A DNA stretch of 64,000 nt from Phytophthora colocasiae (taxonomy: Eukaryota > Oomycota > Peronosporomycetes > Peronosporales > Peronosporaceae). The translations under genes and the position numbers were made by a program. Below are positions 51,543 to 61,513 of the stretch, one piece after another. Position 1 is the stretch's first letter. Each line of letters begins with the position of its first letter. The DNA lies in NCBI GenBank assembly GCA_018806915.1, contig JAGKQI010000101.1, positions 1,116,001 to 1,180,000 of the forward strand, written 5' to 3'. Under the pieces are notes generated by a model that saw only the letters and a list, made by a program, of their open reading frames with translations, did not search any database and was not told the DNA's origin.

Positions 51543-53674
51543 ATATTGTGGCCGACGCACTATCGCGCCATGGTCCTGATCCTGATGACAATGTGCGGGG
51601 TGGATATGTGGGAGACAGTGAGGCAGTGATGCAGCCTGAGCGGAACGTGTCGATAAATTCGTTCACGGTGCACACCTGCGATTCTGAGTGCCTCGACGCT
51701 CAAGCCCGCATCCATGAACGTCAGGAGGTGATGAATGCGCTTGCGGCACAGAGCTCCTACGACTTGCACCTTTTGTTAGATGACCAGTCACGGGGGGAGG
51801 GTGAATGCAAGTACCCCGCTGTGCCTCAGCGTCACGTGGATTTAGTGGTGAATAGCTCAACACGACGATCGACCACGATATCGATTTCAGATGAGACTCG
51901 GACGCTCTTCACAAACGGTTATCGCGTTGACCCAGCCTACATAGCAATACTGAAGGAGAAGTCACTACAAGTGGATGAGGCACTACTATACTATAAGAAT
52001 GGCTTGGTGTTTCGCCGAACGGAAGGTGCAGTCGACCAGGTGTGCGTTCCTAACAGTGACATCTTGCGGACACAGCTCTTGTCCGAATTCCACGACGGAG
52101 CTGCGCACCCTGGAGCACCTCGCACGCTCGCTAAGCTCTCTCAGTGGTATCACTGGAAAACCATGGAGACCGATGTGAACGACTACGTGCAGAGTTGTTT
52201 GACGTGCTTAAAGTTTAAAGTCTCGAGCGCCAAGAAGAAAGGGAAACTTCTTCCTCTTGAGGTACCTGCTGAGTGTTGGCAGCACGTCGTTGTAGACTAC
52301 ATCACAGGCCTTCCCGTGTCAAATGGATTTGACTGTATTCAAGTGGCTGTGGATCTACTCTCGAAGCGCGCCAAGTATGCACCTATGCAATCAACTGCAA
52401 CTGCTACGGACTGTGCTCGTGTCTTCTTCGACTCGGTCGTGCGTCATCATGGGATGCCCGAAGCGATTGTCAGTGACCGTGACTCTCGATTCACAGCAGC
52501 GTTCTGGCAGGCGCTCATGAAGATAATGGGCGTCAAGCTCCGCATGACAACAGCTCATCGAGCCCAAGCGGACGGCCAAGTGGAGCGACAAAATCGTGTG
52601 CTGGAAGATGCGCTTCGCTGTTTGACCTCGGTACATGGCTCGAATTGGTCGGAGCTGCTGGGCACCATCGAGTTTGCCCACTCCACCTTGGTGAGCGCCT
52701 CGACAGGTATGACTCCATTCGAGGTGGACTGTGGACGGCCTGCACGACATCCTGGCATCGGCAAACACGGAGAAACAGTTCCACCAGTGCAGTCAGTGCA
52801 ATCAAAAGTGGAGTTTGCAAAACAGTTTGCGCAGCAGCGCCAAGAAATTGTTGAGCGAGCTCGACAGGCACTCCTGGATGCCAAACAAAAGCAAAAGCGG
52901 TACTACGACAAACGTCGCGCAGAGGCTGACTTCAAATCAGGCGACCAAGTACTGTTGAAAACGGAGCACCTATCCTTCAAGCAAGTCTCTCATAACACTG
53001 AGCTGACGAAAGCCAAGTTGGCTGCACGCTATGTTGGACCTTTCACTATCGACTACATGGTGAATGAGAACGTGGCTCGACTAAGGTTACCGCGACGCTT
53101 TCAGAAGGTGCATCCGTCTTTCAATGTTGACCTGCTCGTAGCATACCCGGAACAGCATGAACGATTCAGCTCACGACCGAAATCCAAGGAATCCCCGGTG
53201 GAGCTACCCGATGACGAGCCAGACGATGGTATGCGAGTTGTGGAAAAGCTCGTGGCGAAGCGACAATTCAACCGCAAGCCTGAGTACCTCGTAAAGTGGC
53301 TTAGTGAGCCCATGGACGAATGTACCTGGGAACGTGAGCGGGACCTCAAACATGTTGTCCATTGGAAACGTCTGCTCAAGGAGCTGCGGGAGCAGCAGAG
53401 CGCCAAGCGCAACTCATCGCGGGGAGATTGTCAGCTTCGGACGTCACCGAAGATGACGACGGCAACCCACGTTGACGACACAAAGCAAGTTGGTGCACGA
53501 GCAACCCATGACCAGCGTGTTGATGTCATGGGCGTCAACAAAGCAGCACGACGCCAGAGTACAAGCAGCAACCCAGTGCCAACGACAAACATCAGTAAAG
53601 CGCTGCTGCTTGTCAATCCCCAACGCCGGAGCACGAGGAATCCCAGCCAGCGCAGAGCACCTCTGCGGCCGTAA
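51539..53674 (+). CDS. Gypsy pol: integrase with chromodomain
   Basis: The frame overlaps the previous stop by 4 bases. It begins with the tail of RNase H (NIVADALSRHG), then the zinc-binding domain (H-x-H, CLTC), and the integrase core with both Asp residues (VVVDYITG, VSDRDSRF) and the Glu (ADGQVERQNR). A C-terminal chromodomain follows (EYLVKWLSEPMDECTWERE). The last codons lie inside the right LTR. No ATG opens this frame, so expression would need a frameshift or the copy is dead. Confidence 0.85.
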   Translation: MNIVADALSRHGPDPDDNVRGGYVGDSEAVMQPERNVSINSFTVHTCDSECLDAQARIHERQEVMNALAAQSSYDLHLLLDDQSRGEGECKYPAVPQRHVDLVVNSSTRRSTTISISDETRTLFTNGYRVDPAYIAILKEKSLQVDEALLYYKNGLVFRRTEGAVDQVCVPNSDILRTQLLSEFHDGAAHPGAPRTLAKLSQWYHWKTMETDVNDYVQSCLTCLKFKVSSAKKKGKLLPLEVPAECWQHVVVDYITGLPVSNGFDCIQVAVDLLSKRAKYAPMQSTATATDCARVFFDSVVRHHGMPEAIVSDRDSRFTAAFWQALMKIMGVKLRMTTAHRAQADGQVERQNRVLEDALRCLTSVHGSNWSELLGTIEFAHSTLVSASTGMTPFEVDCGRPARHPGIGKHGETVPPVQSVQSKVEFAKQFAQQRQEIVERARQALLDAKQKQKRYYDKRRAEADFKSGDQVLLKTEHLSFKQVSHNTELTKAKLAARYVGPFTIDYMVNENVARLRLPRRFQKVHPSFNVDLLVAYPEQHERFSSRPKSKESPVELPDDEPDDGMRVVEKLVAKRQFNRKPEYLVKWLSEPMDECTWERERDLKHVVHWKRLLKELREQQSAKRNSSRGDCQLRTSPKMTTATHVDDTKQVGARATHDQRVDVMGVNKAARRQSTSSNPVPTTNISKALLLVNPQRRSTRNPSQRRAPLRP

Positions 53675-53923
53675 TCGAGCTGCTTGAAGAGACAAGAAGG
53701 CTCATGTTTGTATGAGGAAGGTGTTGTTCCTAGAGCGGAGCCCTGGGAGGAAACAGAAAAAGAGGGTGCTATCGAAAAGAACTAAACCAACAAAAATATA
53801 TTCATTCTGCATTTTGCCCTCACAAGAACAAGCAACAACAACAACAAGTTAGCGTCTCAACTCTTCTACTACAAACCCGTCGCTTCCTCACCGTTCCGAG
53901 CCGTCGATCCGCAGAAGTCGACA
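53429..53923 (+). repeat. Right LTR of Gypsy element
   Basis: 495 bp; identical to the left LTR except for one substitution and a 4-bp insertion. The pol stop codon lies within it. Confidence 0.93.
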
Positions 53924-54102
53924 CGGAATACCTCCACTGTGTAGAGCGCTTTCATACCCTTACCGGAACGGCTAGACACTCGAACGTCCACGATGGTTTT
54001 GAGTTCTAGCAATGCTTGTCGTCGTGCTGACATCCACGCGGGTTCGATGGACACTGGGATCAGCAGTTGCAGCTTGCACTTGTTGGACAGATTCGGCAAC
54101 AT
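53924..54102 (-). pseudogene. PX-like paralogue G, 5' part
   Basis: From an ATG at 54102 the frame encodes MLPNLSNKCKLQLLIPVS and ARRQALLELKT, directly comparable to the N-terminus of paralogue H, then ALYTVEVF, where it meets the Gypsy insertion. A longer frame to an ATG at 54300 exists, but the paralogue comparison favours 54102. Confidence 0.8.
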
Positions 54103-54483
54103 GATGTAGCTGGTTTGGACTGTCACCGATTGGAAGACGTTGCGAATGTCCTGCACATTCGAAAATGAAATGGGACGAAGCGTCCGAGATGTACGTCGAC
54201 AAGGTCCATTCGACTGGCCAAGGGATTCACATGCGTAGGCACGCGCATCATCGTCTAAACAAACAGAATGAAGAAGTGCTGCAGACGTACGGACCGCCAT
54301 GCATAGCTAGGCAATGTATACATGTACTACACCACTATGTATACAGGTACCTGAACTACATGTATGAAGTTCATACTATGAACATTTATTTACATGTGCA
54401 TGTTATTGCACTTTTCAAACACGGAAATGAGCAGTTAAACACGCCTTGATATGGATGCTTTGGTACTTGCAGTAGTTCACAGC

Positions 54484-55047
54484 CTAGGCGGTGTCACTTG
54501 CTGTGGTGAAGAGGAATTCGTGCACAATTTGAGGAATACGGGTCTGTCCAGAACAGCAGCTACGCGTATTGATACTGGTGTTCTTGACAGTGAGCTCCAG
54601 GATTTCCTCCATGAATTTGTTCATTGTGCGAGCCAACCGCTTGCCTCCGATCAGAGTGATAAGAAATCCGTCCGGGTTCGTTCCAAATACGACTTGGTCC
54701 ATGAATCCCGCGCAAAATTCGCATACCTCTCTGTAATGCGCGTCTTGAGTGATCTCGTAGACTTTGTTGCGTAAAATCACAAACTCTAACAGCGTCCGTT
54801 CCATCCGGACGGTAGGTCTCCGTAGCCGCGCGTCGTCCGGCACATTTTCTTCGATTGTACTAGCCGAATCTGCAAAGACCTCAACGACGAACCAATCTTT
54901 CTTCCCTTCACAATGAATCTGCACCGCATCGACTTTCTTGAGCTCCAGCAGTGCATTTCGACGAACGGACATGACGGAAGGCGCGATCGCGACAGGAACC
55001 AGCAGCTGGAGGTTTGAGCCAAATTTGTCGGAAAGTGGTGGTAGCAT
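54484..55047 (-). CDS. PX-like domain protein, paralogue H
   Basis: The 187-residue product starts at the ATG matching paralogue G (M-L-P-x-L-S); the frame also holds ATGs as far as 55158. The first strand is NALLELKKVDAVQIHCEG, then WFVVEVF; the core VRMERTLLEFVILRNKV keeps one Arg but loses the aromatic residue. The CEFC pair, a short basic stretch, and NKFMEEILELTVKNTSI precede the C-terminal I-V-H-E-F-L-F. G and H form a distinct, shorter subgroup with a Cys-Cys-Ser-Gly-Gln segment near the end. Phosphoinositide binding is doubtful. Confidence 0.72.
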   Translation of the reverse strand: MLPPLSDKFGSNLQLLVPVAIAPSVMSVRRNALLELKKVDAVQIHCEGKKDWFVVEVFADSASTIEENVPDDARLRRPTVRMERTLLEFVILRNKVYEITQDAHYREVCEFCAGFMDQVVFGTNPDGFLITLIGGKRLARTMNKFMEEILELTVKNTSINTRSCCSGQTRIPQIVHEFLFTTASDTA

Positions 55048-55871
55048 GGTGTGAAGACAAGTTGTGCGGTTTGCGTTAAAACTGAAAATGAGAGACAGCA
55101 GATTAAATTGCTTGAAGCTCACAGGAGTTGAACACTGCACCACCATTAAGGCCATCAACTCGCCGGTTTAGAGTACTAGAGTCCTTCATCTAATCTTTCT
55201 GATTAGATTAGCGTAATATTGTTCAATCAAAATTGGCCAGAAGCCGGATATCGAGTGCAAATGTATACGTATAGCGATTAATATAGAGATGAGCTTCAGC
55301 TCGTCTACAGCCAATTCTGAAGTTGCGTCCGTTTAAGTGCATCTTGCCGTTGCCCAACAAGTAGACCGCCACGCGGTTCCCTGCCAGCGCCAGTGTCTAT
55401 CACGTCGCACAAAGCCGCATCAGTCCAAGTGGATTCCTTCAAAGGTATCAAGCTCAAAGCTTTTCAAAGCGTCTGCTTGGGCTTCAAGCGATGATGGCCC
55501 CTAATGCGACAGAGACGGGAAGTCTGCGAGCCCCTCTTCTTGTCTATCCGCCGTGTCCGGTGCTTTGGCAGCCAACCGCCTCGCGGAAAAGCTTCCAGTC
55601 ACGGCCGAGTTGCCTACCAATTTCCCCTGCGAGCCACGCTGCGAAAGATAGGCTGTTGAACGGCCCCGTGAAGCCCGGAAGCGGCGCTGCCGCAGGCTTC
55701 CGGCTCGCTTCGACTGAACTTGTCGCTTGCTGCACGCAAATCGTATACGACGAAATGTGACGCGCGCAACGGCTGTAGTACAGCCTGTACCCCTGCTCAG
55801 ATTGAAGCGCGGGCCAGTCATTTTCTGCTTGAATCCACCGGAGCTCACTACCAGGACTAGTGGTGTCGTTA
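55048..55871. other. Intergenic, no gene supported
   Basis: About 820 bases; frames on both strands at 55490-55930 overlap one another and show no motif. Confidence 0.45.
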
Positions 55872-56299
55872 GGAGGCCCCGCAAAACAAACTGATGCTAT
55901 CGCATTTAAATACGAATCGCGACTAAGCACAGTACTCGATAGAGCCGCGTCTGGTGCTTATTTTAAGCCCTAGTACGTCTCGAGATATTCAATAGCCGAT
56001 CAGTAGTGTTCATCTAAAAAATATGTCTCCATTTTCAAGACCCCAAAATCTCGACATGTTTAGGAGAGCTGACGAGTCAATATTGCTCGGTTTTTAATGT
56101 ATTGTATATTGATGGAAAGAACGTGTGAATAGCAGGTTAATTAGAGTACTTTTAAGCCTTTTCCCAGTGATTATTGGCTTCAAACTTTTGATGTCCGATT
56201 ATGTACGAATTTTGATTGGTCAACTTCAAACGCGATTATCTCGAAAACTCAAACGTACAGAAAAGGTACACTAGCATCAGTTTGTTTTGCGGAGCCTCC
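55872..56299. mobile_element. 428-bp element with 27-bp inverted repeats
   Basis: GGAGGC, then C or T, then CCGCAAAACAAACTGATGCT forms both ends in opposite orientation, with one mismatch. No coding capacity and no clear target duplication. It is probably a MITE; the family is not identified. Confidence 0.55.
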
Positions 56300-56464
56300 G
56301 ACCCATGATTAATTCTTTTCAATCATGGAAAAATCGTGAATACCATGCAATAACGATACATGATTAATCGTGTAATAATCATGGGAAAATCATGAAAGTC
56401 ATGTATTAATAATGCAAGAACCAAATTAACGTGAAAGTGGCCCATTATGTCAATATCCTGAGTG

Positions 56465-57373
56465 CTACGTAGCGGCTTGAGTGGAAGACACGTCTTCGCC
56501 CTCCTTCATCTCGTCGTCTTGAGATGGCGCAGTCATTTTCTTCTCTGTCTCGTCATCGTGGGCAGCTTTAGTCGATTCCACAGGCAGAAGGCGACCAGTC
56601 ATTAGGTAGAAAAATAACTCGAAACGACGCCTCGTCAAAGCATAAGAGCTCATATCCAGTGGAGGCCCCGGAAGAACCTGACGGATAAACATCCAGCAGA
56701 CGTAAACACCACAGCTGTACGTGTCAAACTGGATAGGGTTGTTCTGGGGGATGACGTCGTAGTTGTTCAGCCCTGAAATCTTCAGTGTCGTAGCAACGGC
56801 CTTCGCAGAGTTCATGTACGGGGTCTGGTTTAGCGGATCGTAGTAGTAGATGCGTTTAGCATTCACCTTAATGACTATACAGCACCAGTGCGCACTTTGA
56901 AAGTTCAGGGGCAAAAACACCGTATCCACCCCGGGCTCACCGACTTGTTGGATGACACGATCTCGTATAGAGTCATCCAGTAAAGAATCTTCTCGGTTTC
57001 GAGTTCGCTTCGTCTTGGTAGTCGCAGTTTGTAAACCAGCCAACCTGCATGATGAGTAATCGTTCATCAAACGTAAACAAACCGCACGTATTGACGCGTC
57101 AGTCAGCCATGTTGGTGGGATGGCTCGGTAGAGCATTGCATAGTCAAAATCGGCCTGGTCAGGTAGGCCTGTAATGCGTTTGTACGGGTAAGTCTCCATG
57201 AGATCATCGGCTATGAGTGCCCCACATTCGTGATATTCGGCAGGCAGTGATGGAATACCGTCTTCGGTTAACCACTTCAGCATATCCATCCCCAACTGCA
57301 CACACGTCTTTAAGTTATGGACTCGTTTGAAAGTTTCAATTTGTTCACGTGAAAATGACCCGACGTCCTTGAT
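56465..57373 (-). pseudogene. Ulp1/SENP-type C48 protease domain of the MULE
   Basis: The frame is open from just after a TAA at 57374-57376 and lies in the same frame as the upstream linker, so a single nonsense change separates it from the transposase. The catalytic triad is readable: His in SAHWCCIVI, Asp in YYYDPLN, Cys in YSCGVYVCW, with the Gln equivalent upstream (IPQNNPIQFD). Ulp1 enzymes cleave SUMO-like proteins; in MULEs the role is unknown. An internal ATG at 57289 could allow separate translation. The C-terminus is acidic. Confidence 0.7.
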
Positions 57374-58254
57374 TTACACGATCTCAACTGTTTGTGAAGC
57401 GTCCCTCTTCTTTCCCGCTAGAGAATCTTGTGATGCGTCAACTGCAATCGCTGTTTCTTTGCTGTTAGCTGTGGGAAAAGCCGCCAAACATGCATCCAAC
57501 AGCCTTAGGGGAAGCAACAAAAATGGGTCCAGGATTAATACAGGATTCTTCATGCGCTTGAACTTTGGCTTCTTCTTATCAGCTTCGCTGTACTTGACTA
57601 GGATTCCAGACAGTCGTCTCTGCGTTTCTGCCAGAGATGGTTTATCGCGGTCCAGACTATCCATCAGGCTTTTCAATGTCACCTCGCCTGCGGTCTTACG
57701 GGCCGATTCTGCAGCTTCGTACCATTTCCTGTCTTGTTTTATACCAGCCACGGTCTTCTTCTTCGCCTTTTGCGGTCTGCAAACCGTCCGGGCCTTGGGA
57801 TTCAAACGGATCTTGATACTCTTAGAGGTGGGATTTGATTCTTCACTCGATTCATGTTCTCCGTCTTCATCTTCAGCGCTCTCAATTGCAGAGGTCATAT
57901 CTTCGTCTGAACTTGAGCTCAAATCAAACTCGTCCTTGATTCGCTGTATCTCTTCGTTACTCATAGGCACTCCAACACTTGCTTTCATTTCACTTGATGC
58001 TCCCAAAGAGGTTCGCTTCTTTTGGCGAATATTTCTCCACTGATTTAATACGAAACTCAACATCTCCGAAAATTCAGCTTCGTCTTCAATATCCGCCATT
58101 TCATTGGCGATCAGGTGTGTAGCACGCACAGCTTCTCTGTAGCGTTCGTGGTGCGTCCGCATATCATGACGTCTGGTTCCCATTGTGGAAGATTCAAAAC
58201 GTTCGTACGAAAATTGTTTCACCCTCTTTAGATCTCGAGAGCAGCTAGTCCACC
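57374..58254 (-). CDS. Charged linker exon of the MULE protein
   Basis: This exon begins after a 79-bp intron (58255-58333, GTGAGT to ATAG) that joins codon CG|G to the SWIM exon. It encodes about 293 residues: a basic start (WTSCSRDLKRVKQF), a long Glu/Asp/Ser-rich stretch, and Lys-rich patches. No domain is recognised. It ends at the TAA before the Ulp1 domain. Confidence 0.55.
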
Positions 58255-58333
58255 TATGCATTAATACAAAAATCATGGATTAATTATGGACGTAAAATAA
58301 ATCCTGTACAAAGCCTGGATCAATCAAACTCAC

Positions 58334-59308
58334 CGTTCATCAATGCAGTTCCAGGGAATCAACGTGCCACCAACTTGCTTCTTTTTTCGGTAGGCAATTG
58401 CGTGACGACAAGGGAGCTTCATTGACATAGCAAAGTCACAATTGCATTGCCAATTATCCAAGCAAAGTTTGTGTTCTGAAAACTTCCCGCCAACAAGCAC
58501 CACACCATCGGCATCTGGATCATCGGTGAAGCAATAGGAATTACACTTTTCTAGAGCGCGAGCGTATTGTGTCTCCACTTGAGGAGCCACGAAATGCGTA
58601 GTAAACCTGAGAATAGTTGCCATTTCTTCGTCATAATTGCTATTCACGAATTGACCAATTCGCGAGAGTCGATATTGATACTCGTTCTGCACACGCCTAT
58701 CCGAAGCTATCAGTGCCTTAATGCATTCAGCCATACTTTTGGACGAGTCGACGGAGCCCTTCAGCTTCCCGAAAAAACTCTCTAGACGGTTGTTAGTGTG
58801 GTTTTTGAAGTGGGGAAGACCATTCCGTCGATACATCACCCATCGTTCTTGGCAAGTATCCCGGTTCCTTTCGAAATAGTTGAAAAACTCTTGTAGTCCA
58901 ATACGAGTGCATAGTCCTGCCAGCGATTCATGACTGACCTTGTAATCATCCTCTGAACGTGCATACACCATGCTGTGAATTGCAGCGTCTAATTGGCTCG
59001 CGTCATCACCTGAGATCTTACCAAACTCAGGCTTGGCTCGCATCTCCTTCAAATACTTGATAACATGGAAGTGACAAATCAAAATGCGTGCCTCTGGAAA
59101 ATTGGACTCCAAAACGCGAATCTCATTTAGATCCTTGTCAACCACAATAACACGCAGCATATCAATACGTGTTGGATGTAATTTCTTGAAATGAGCAATT
59201 GCTCTCTCCATGTGCCAATCTCCATTAGCTTCGATCAAAGATTGCTGCACTACAGCCCCTTCACCAAATTCATGCATAGCCATAAACGTAAGGAGCTGGT
59301 AATTGTAC
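58334..59308 (-). CDS. MULE transposase catalytic and SWIM exon
   Basis: The exon continues from the first-Asp exon after a 126-bp intron (59309-59434, GTAAGT to ACAG). It holds NYQLLTFMAMHEFGEG, the second Asp region (VIVVDKDLNEI), LICHFHVIKYL, the catalytic Glu (NNRLESFFGKLKG) and a SWIM finger (C-N-C-x9-C-R-H). With the preceding exon it forms a normal MULE catalytic domain. Confidence 0.75.
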
Positions 59309-59434
59309 CTGTTCAAAGCAACAATCCTGGATTAGAACATGATTATATCATGGAAAAAACGTGGAAACACAACGTATTCAAGATAATCATGTACAGATAC
59401 AAGATTTAATCCTGGAATAATCATGGACACTTAC

Positions 59435-59622
59435 CGATTCGTCTTATGGCTGCAATCCACGAGCAGTAACTCGCTAAATCGTGTATAAGTCCGCCGCATA
59501 TGCGCACTAGCCAACGAAATTACTCCAGTCTCTCCAGTATCCGTCTCCGATATGGTCGAGACATTCTCCGGATCTAATGCCGTGTGGTGAAGCGGACGGA
59601 AAATTTTCCCGGAGAGGCGATA
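59435..59622 (-). CDS. MULE transposase exon with first catalytic Asp
   Basis: The frame is open from after a TGA at 59623-59625. It reads PENVSTISETDTGETGVI, SAHMRRTYTRF, then ELLLVDCSHKTNR with the first catalytic Asp, ending at a GTAAGT donor. Its upstream continuation toward the FAR1 block is lost in about 1 kb of repeat-rich DNA. Confidence 0.6.
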
Positions 59623-59760
59623 TCAGCCACGAACCCGAATAGAGTCGGAACGAGCGACAGGGGGGACCTGTGATCCCCAGATCTGGGTCGAATCAGACGA
59701 AGGTACGATGGGTCCCGCCGGGAACAGGCAACGGAGACACCGGCGAAGAAGCAAGTGGAG

Positions 59761-59820
59761 CGGTGTTCGTGGGTGATCCGAATCCTGCCGTGGTGTTCGT
59801 GGGTGATCCGAATCCTGCCG
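59761..59820. repeat. Two 30-bp tandem units
   Basis: Two adjacent copies of ggtgttcgtgggtgatccga plus atcctgccg and one variable base, differing at one position. Confidence 0.85.
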
Positions 59821-60116
59821 GAGGAAGAATGGGGAAATCAAGGATGTTCTCGCGCGATCAACGATGACGGGGCCCCAAGCGAGCACGATCAGCTTACCCG
59901 GGCGCCCCGAAGCCTCTAACAGCACGATCCAACTTCCCCGGGCGGCGACGAAGCGAGACCACGCAGGATCACGCATGATCCTCTCCCGTATAGGTACGAG
60001 ATCAGCTCCGGATCAAGGTCAACCCCAGGCGCGACGCAGACTCTTTTGGTGGCCTGATCCGGATTCTTCGAAGGATCACCAAGCGGAATCAGGCAGCGAT
60101 CAAGTCCCGATTAAGT

Positions 60117-60300
60117 GTGAGATCAAGCTTCGGTTAAGTGCGAGATCAAGCTTCGGTTAAGTGTGAGATCAAGCTTCGGTTAAGTGCGAGATCAAGCTTC
60201 GGTTAAGTGCGAGATCAAGCTTCGGTTAAGTGCGAGATCAAGCTTCGGTTAAGTGCGAGATCAAGCTTCGGTTAAGTACGAGATCAAGCTTCGGTTAAGT
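60117..60300. repeat. Eight 23-bp tandem units
   Basis: Exactly eight units of G-Y-GAGATCAAGCTTCGG-TTAAGT type (23 bp) with variation only in the first two bases. A degenerate ninth copy precedes them. Every unit contains AAGCTT. Surrounding DNA (about 59630-60320) is rich in GATC-containing words. Confidence 0.92.
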
Positions 60301-60637
60301 ACGGAATCGGCTCAAGATCAGGGTTAGGGGAACCAAGCTAGGGATCAGCTCTGTAGCCAGTGTCAGATCGTAGGATAGTAAATCAGGATGGGATTAGTAG
60401 GCATAGGAATAACCATAAACAGAATCGAATTTGCCCTGAACCACTCAAGTGTCTTCGCTACGCCTGGAACCGGGAACTACATTGGCCCTACAAGCGTCAG
60501 GAAGGTAAGGATACGTGACCTAGTATAGCGGTTAAGTCTGGATAATATATTGGCCAGCTTTGCCCTATCTAGTGAACTATCCTTTAAGTGCATACATCGG
60601 ATCGGAAGGAATTGGTTGTTTAGCGGGACCCCCTCCG

Positions 60638-61513
60638 TTAGTCGGTGTCTGGGCGCAAGTGGTGATCGAGACCTGCCTCAACGAGATTTTGGCAGATCCG
60701 CTCCACCACAGCCGCAAATGCAGCGATTTCACGAGCTGTAGCCACGTTGTCGTCACCTGCGGACGCCGTAGCGGCGTGTTCACGAACCAAATTGTCCACA
60801 TCTACTTGAATTACGTTCTGGTCGTGCTCGAGTAAGTAGTCATAAATCTTGGACCGTTTAGCACCACTAGAGAGCATTCCTTCGACTTGAGCTCCAACCA
60901 CGGTTGAGTCAACGCCACGAGAACTTGGATACGTTTCATAAACTTCAGCGGAAACGCGGTGGTTATGTTTGAAGCAGCCATTCTTAACCTGCAGTTCTCC
61001 ACGTGATAAATTCCACTGCACCACGAAGCGAAAAGGACAGCCAGTGAGGCATATATGCTGCTTCGGCCTCGCTCCCCCGCCCCTGGACTTTCTCTCCTTC
61101 CAACCATGCGTGCAGATGTAAGTACGTTGGTACGGGTCCATTCCTTCGGGTACCAGCTGCGACTCGTCTTCTCCTTTTTTCGTCTTCTTAATGCGTTTGT
61201 TACGCTCCGCACGAGACATCGTCTCCCGCACGGGCACAGACTGCATTGTACGCGCGCAATATTCACGATGATACGTCTGCCATGTCTCCCAGTCTTTGTG
61301 CCACACAGCAGAGGGCTCCACAGAAACGAGAACCGCGTCATCAACTCCATAATTCACTGTATTCTCTGCCGTTTCAGCATCAGACGGCGCCGCAGAGTCC
61401 ACCCCACTTTCCACAAAGTCCCCACCTTCACCTTCGGAAACGGCATCGTTGTGTGTCTCCATGTCGCCGTCATTGTCACTCCCTGCCGCGATAGCGTCTT
61501 CGCGGTGTTTCAT
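60638..61513 (-). pseudogene. FAR1-like DNA-binding N-terminus of the MULE protein
   Basis: From an ATG at 61513 the 291-codon frame has an acidic start, then a FAR1-type finger: Y-C-A-R-T, CTHGWKERKSRGGG, C-L-T-G-C-P-F-R-F-V-V-Q-W and H-N-H. The following segment (GAKRSKIYDYLL, then STAREIA-like TAREIAAFAA) matches MULE proteins of this type. It then stops before the catalytic exon, consistent with an insertion between them. Confidence 0.65.

Larger units (their letters stand above)
46205..53923 (+). mobile_element. Gypsy LTR retrotransposon with chromodomain integrase
   Basis: Complete element with LTRs of 491 and 495 bp beginning TGTCAG and ending GTCGACA, and a 5-bp target duplication CGGAA on both sides (46200-46204, 53924-53928). 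Gene order gag, protease, reverse transcriptase, RNase H, integrase, chromodomain puts it in the chromovirus branch of Gypsy. This copy is defective: gag carries a hAT transposon, and frameshifts occur before the zinc knuckle and at the end of RNase H. A G-rich tract (gcggggaga) just before the right LTR is a plausible polypurine tract. Confidence 0.95.
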
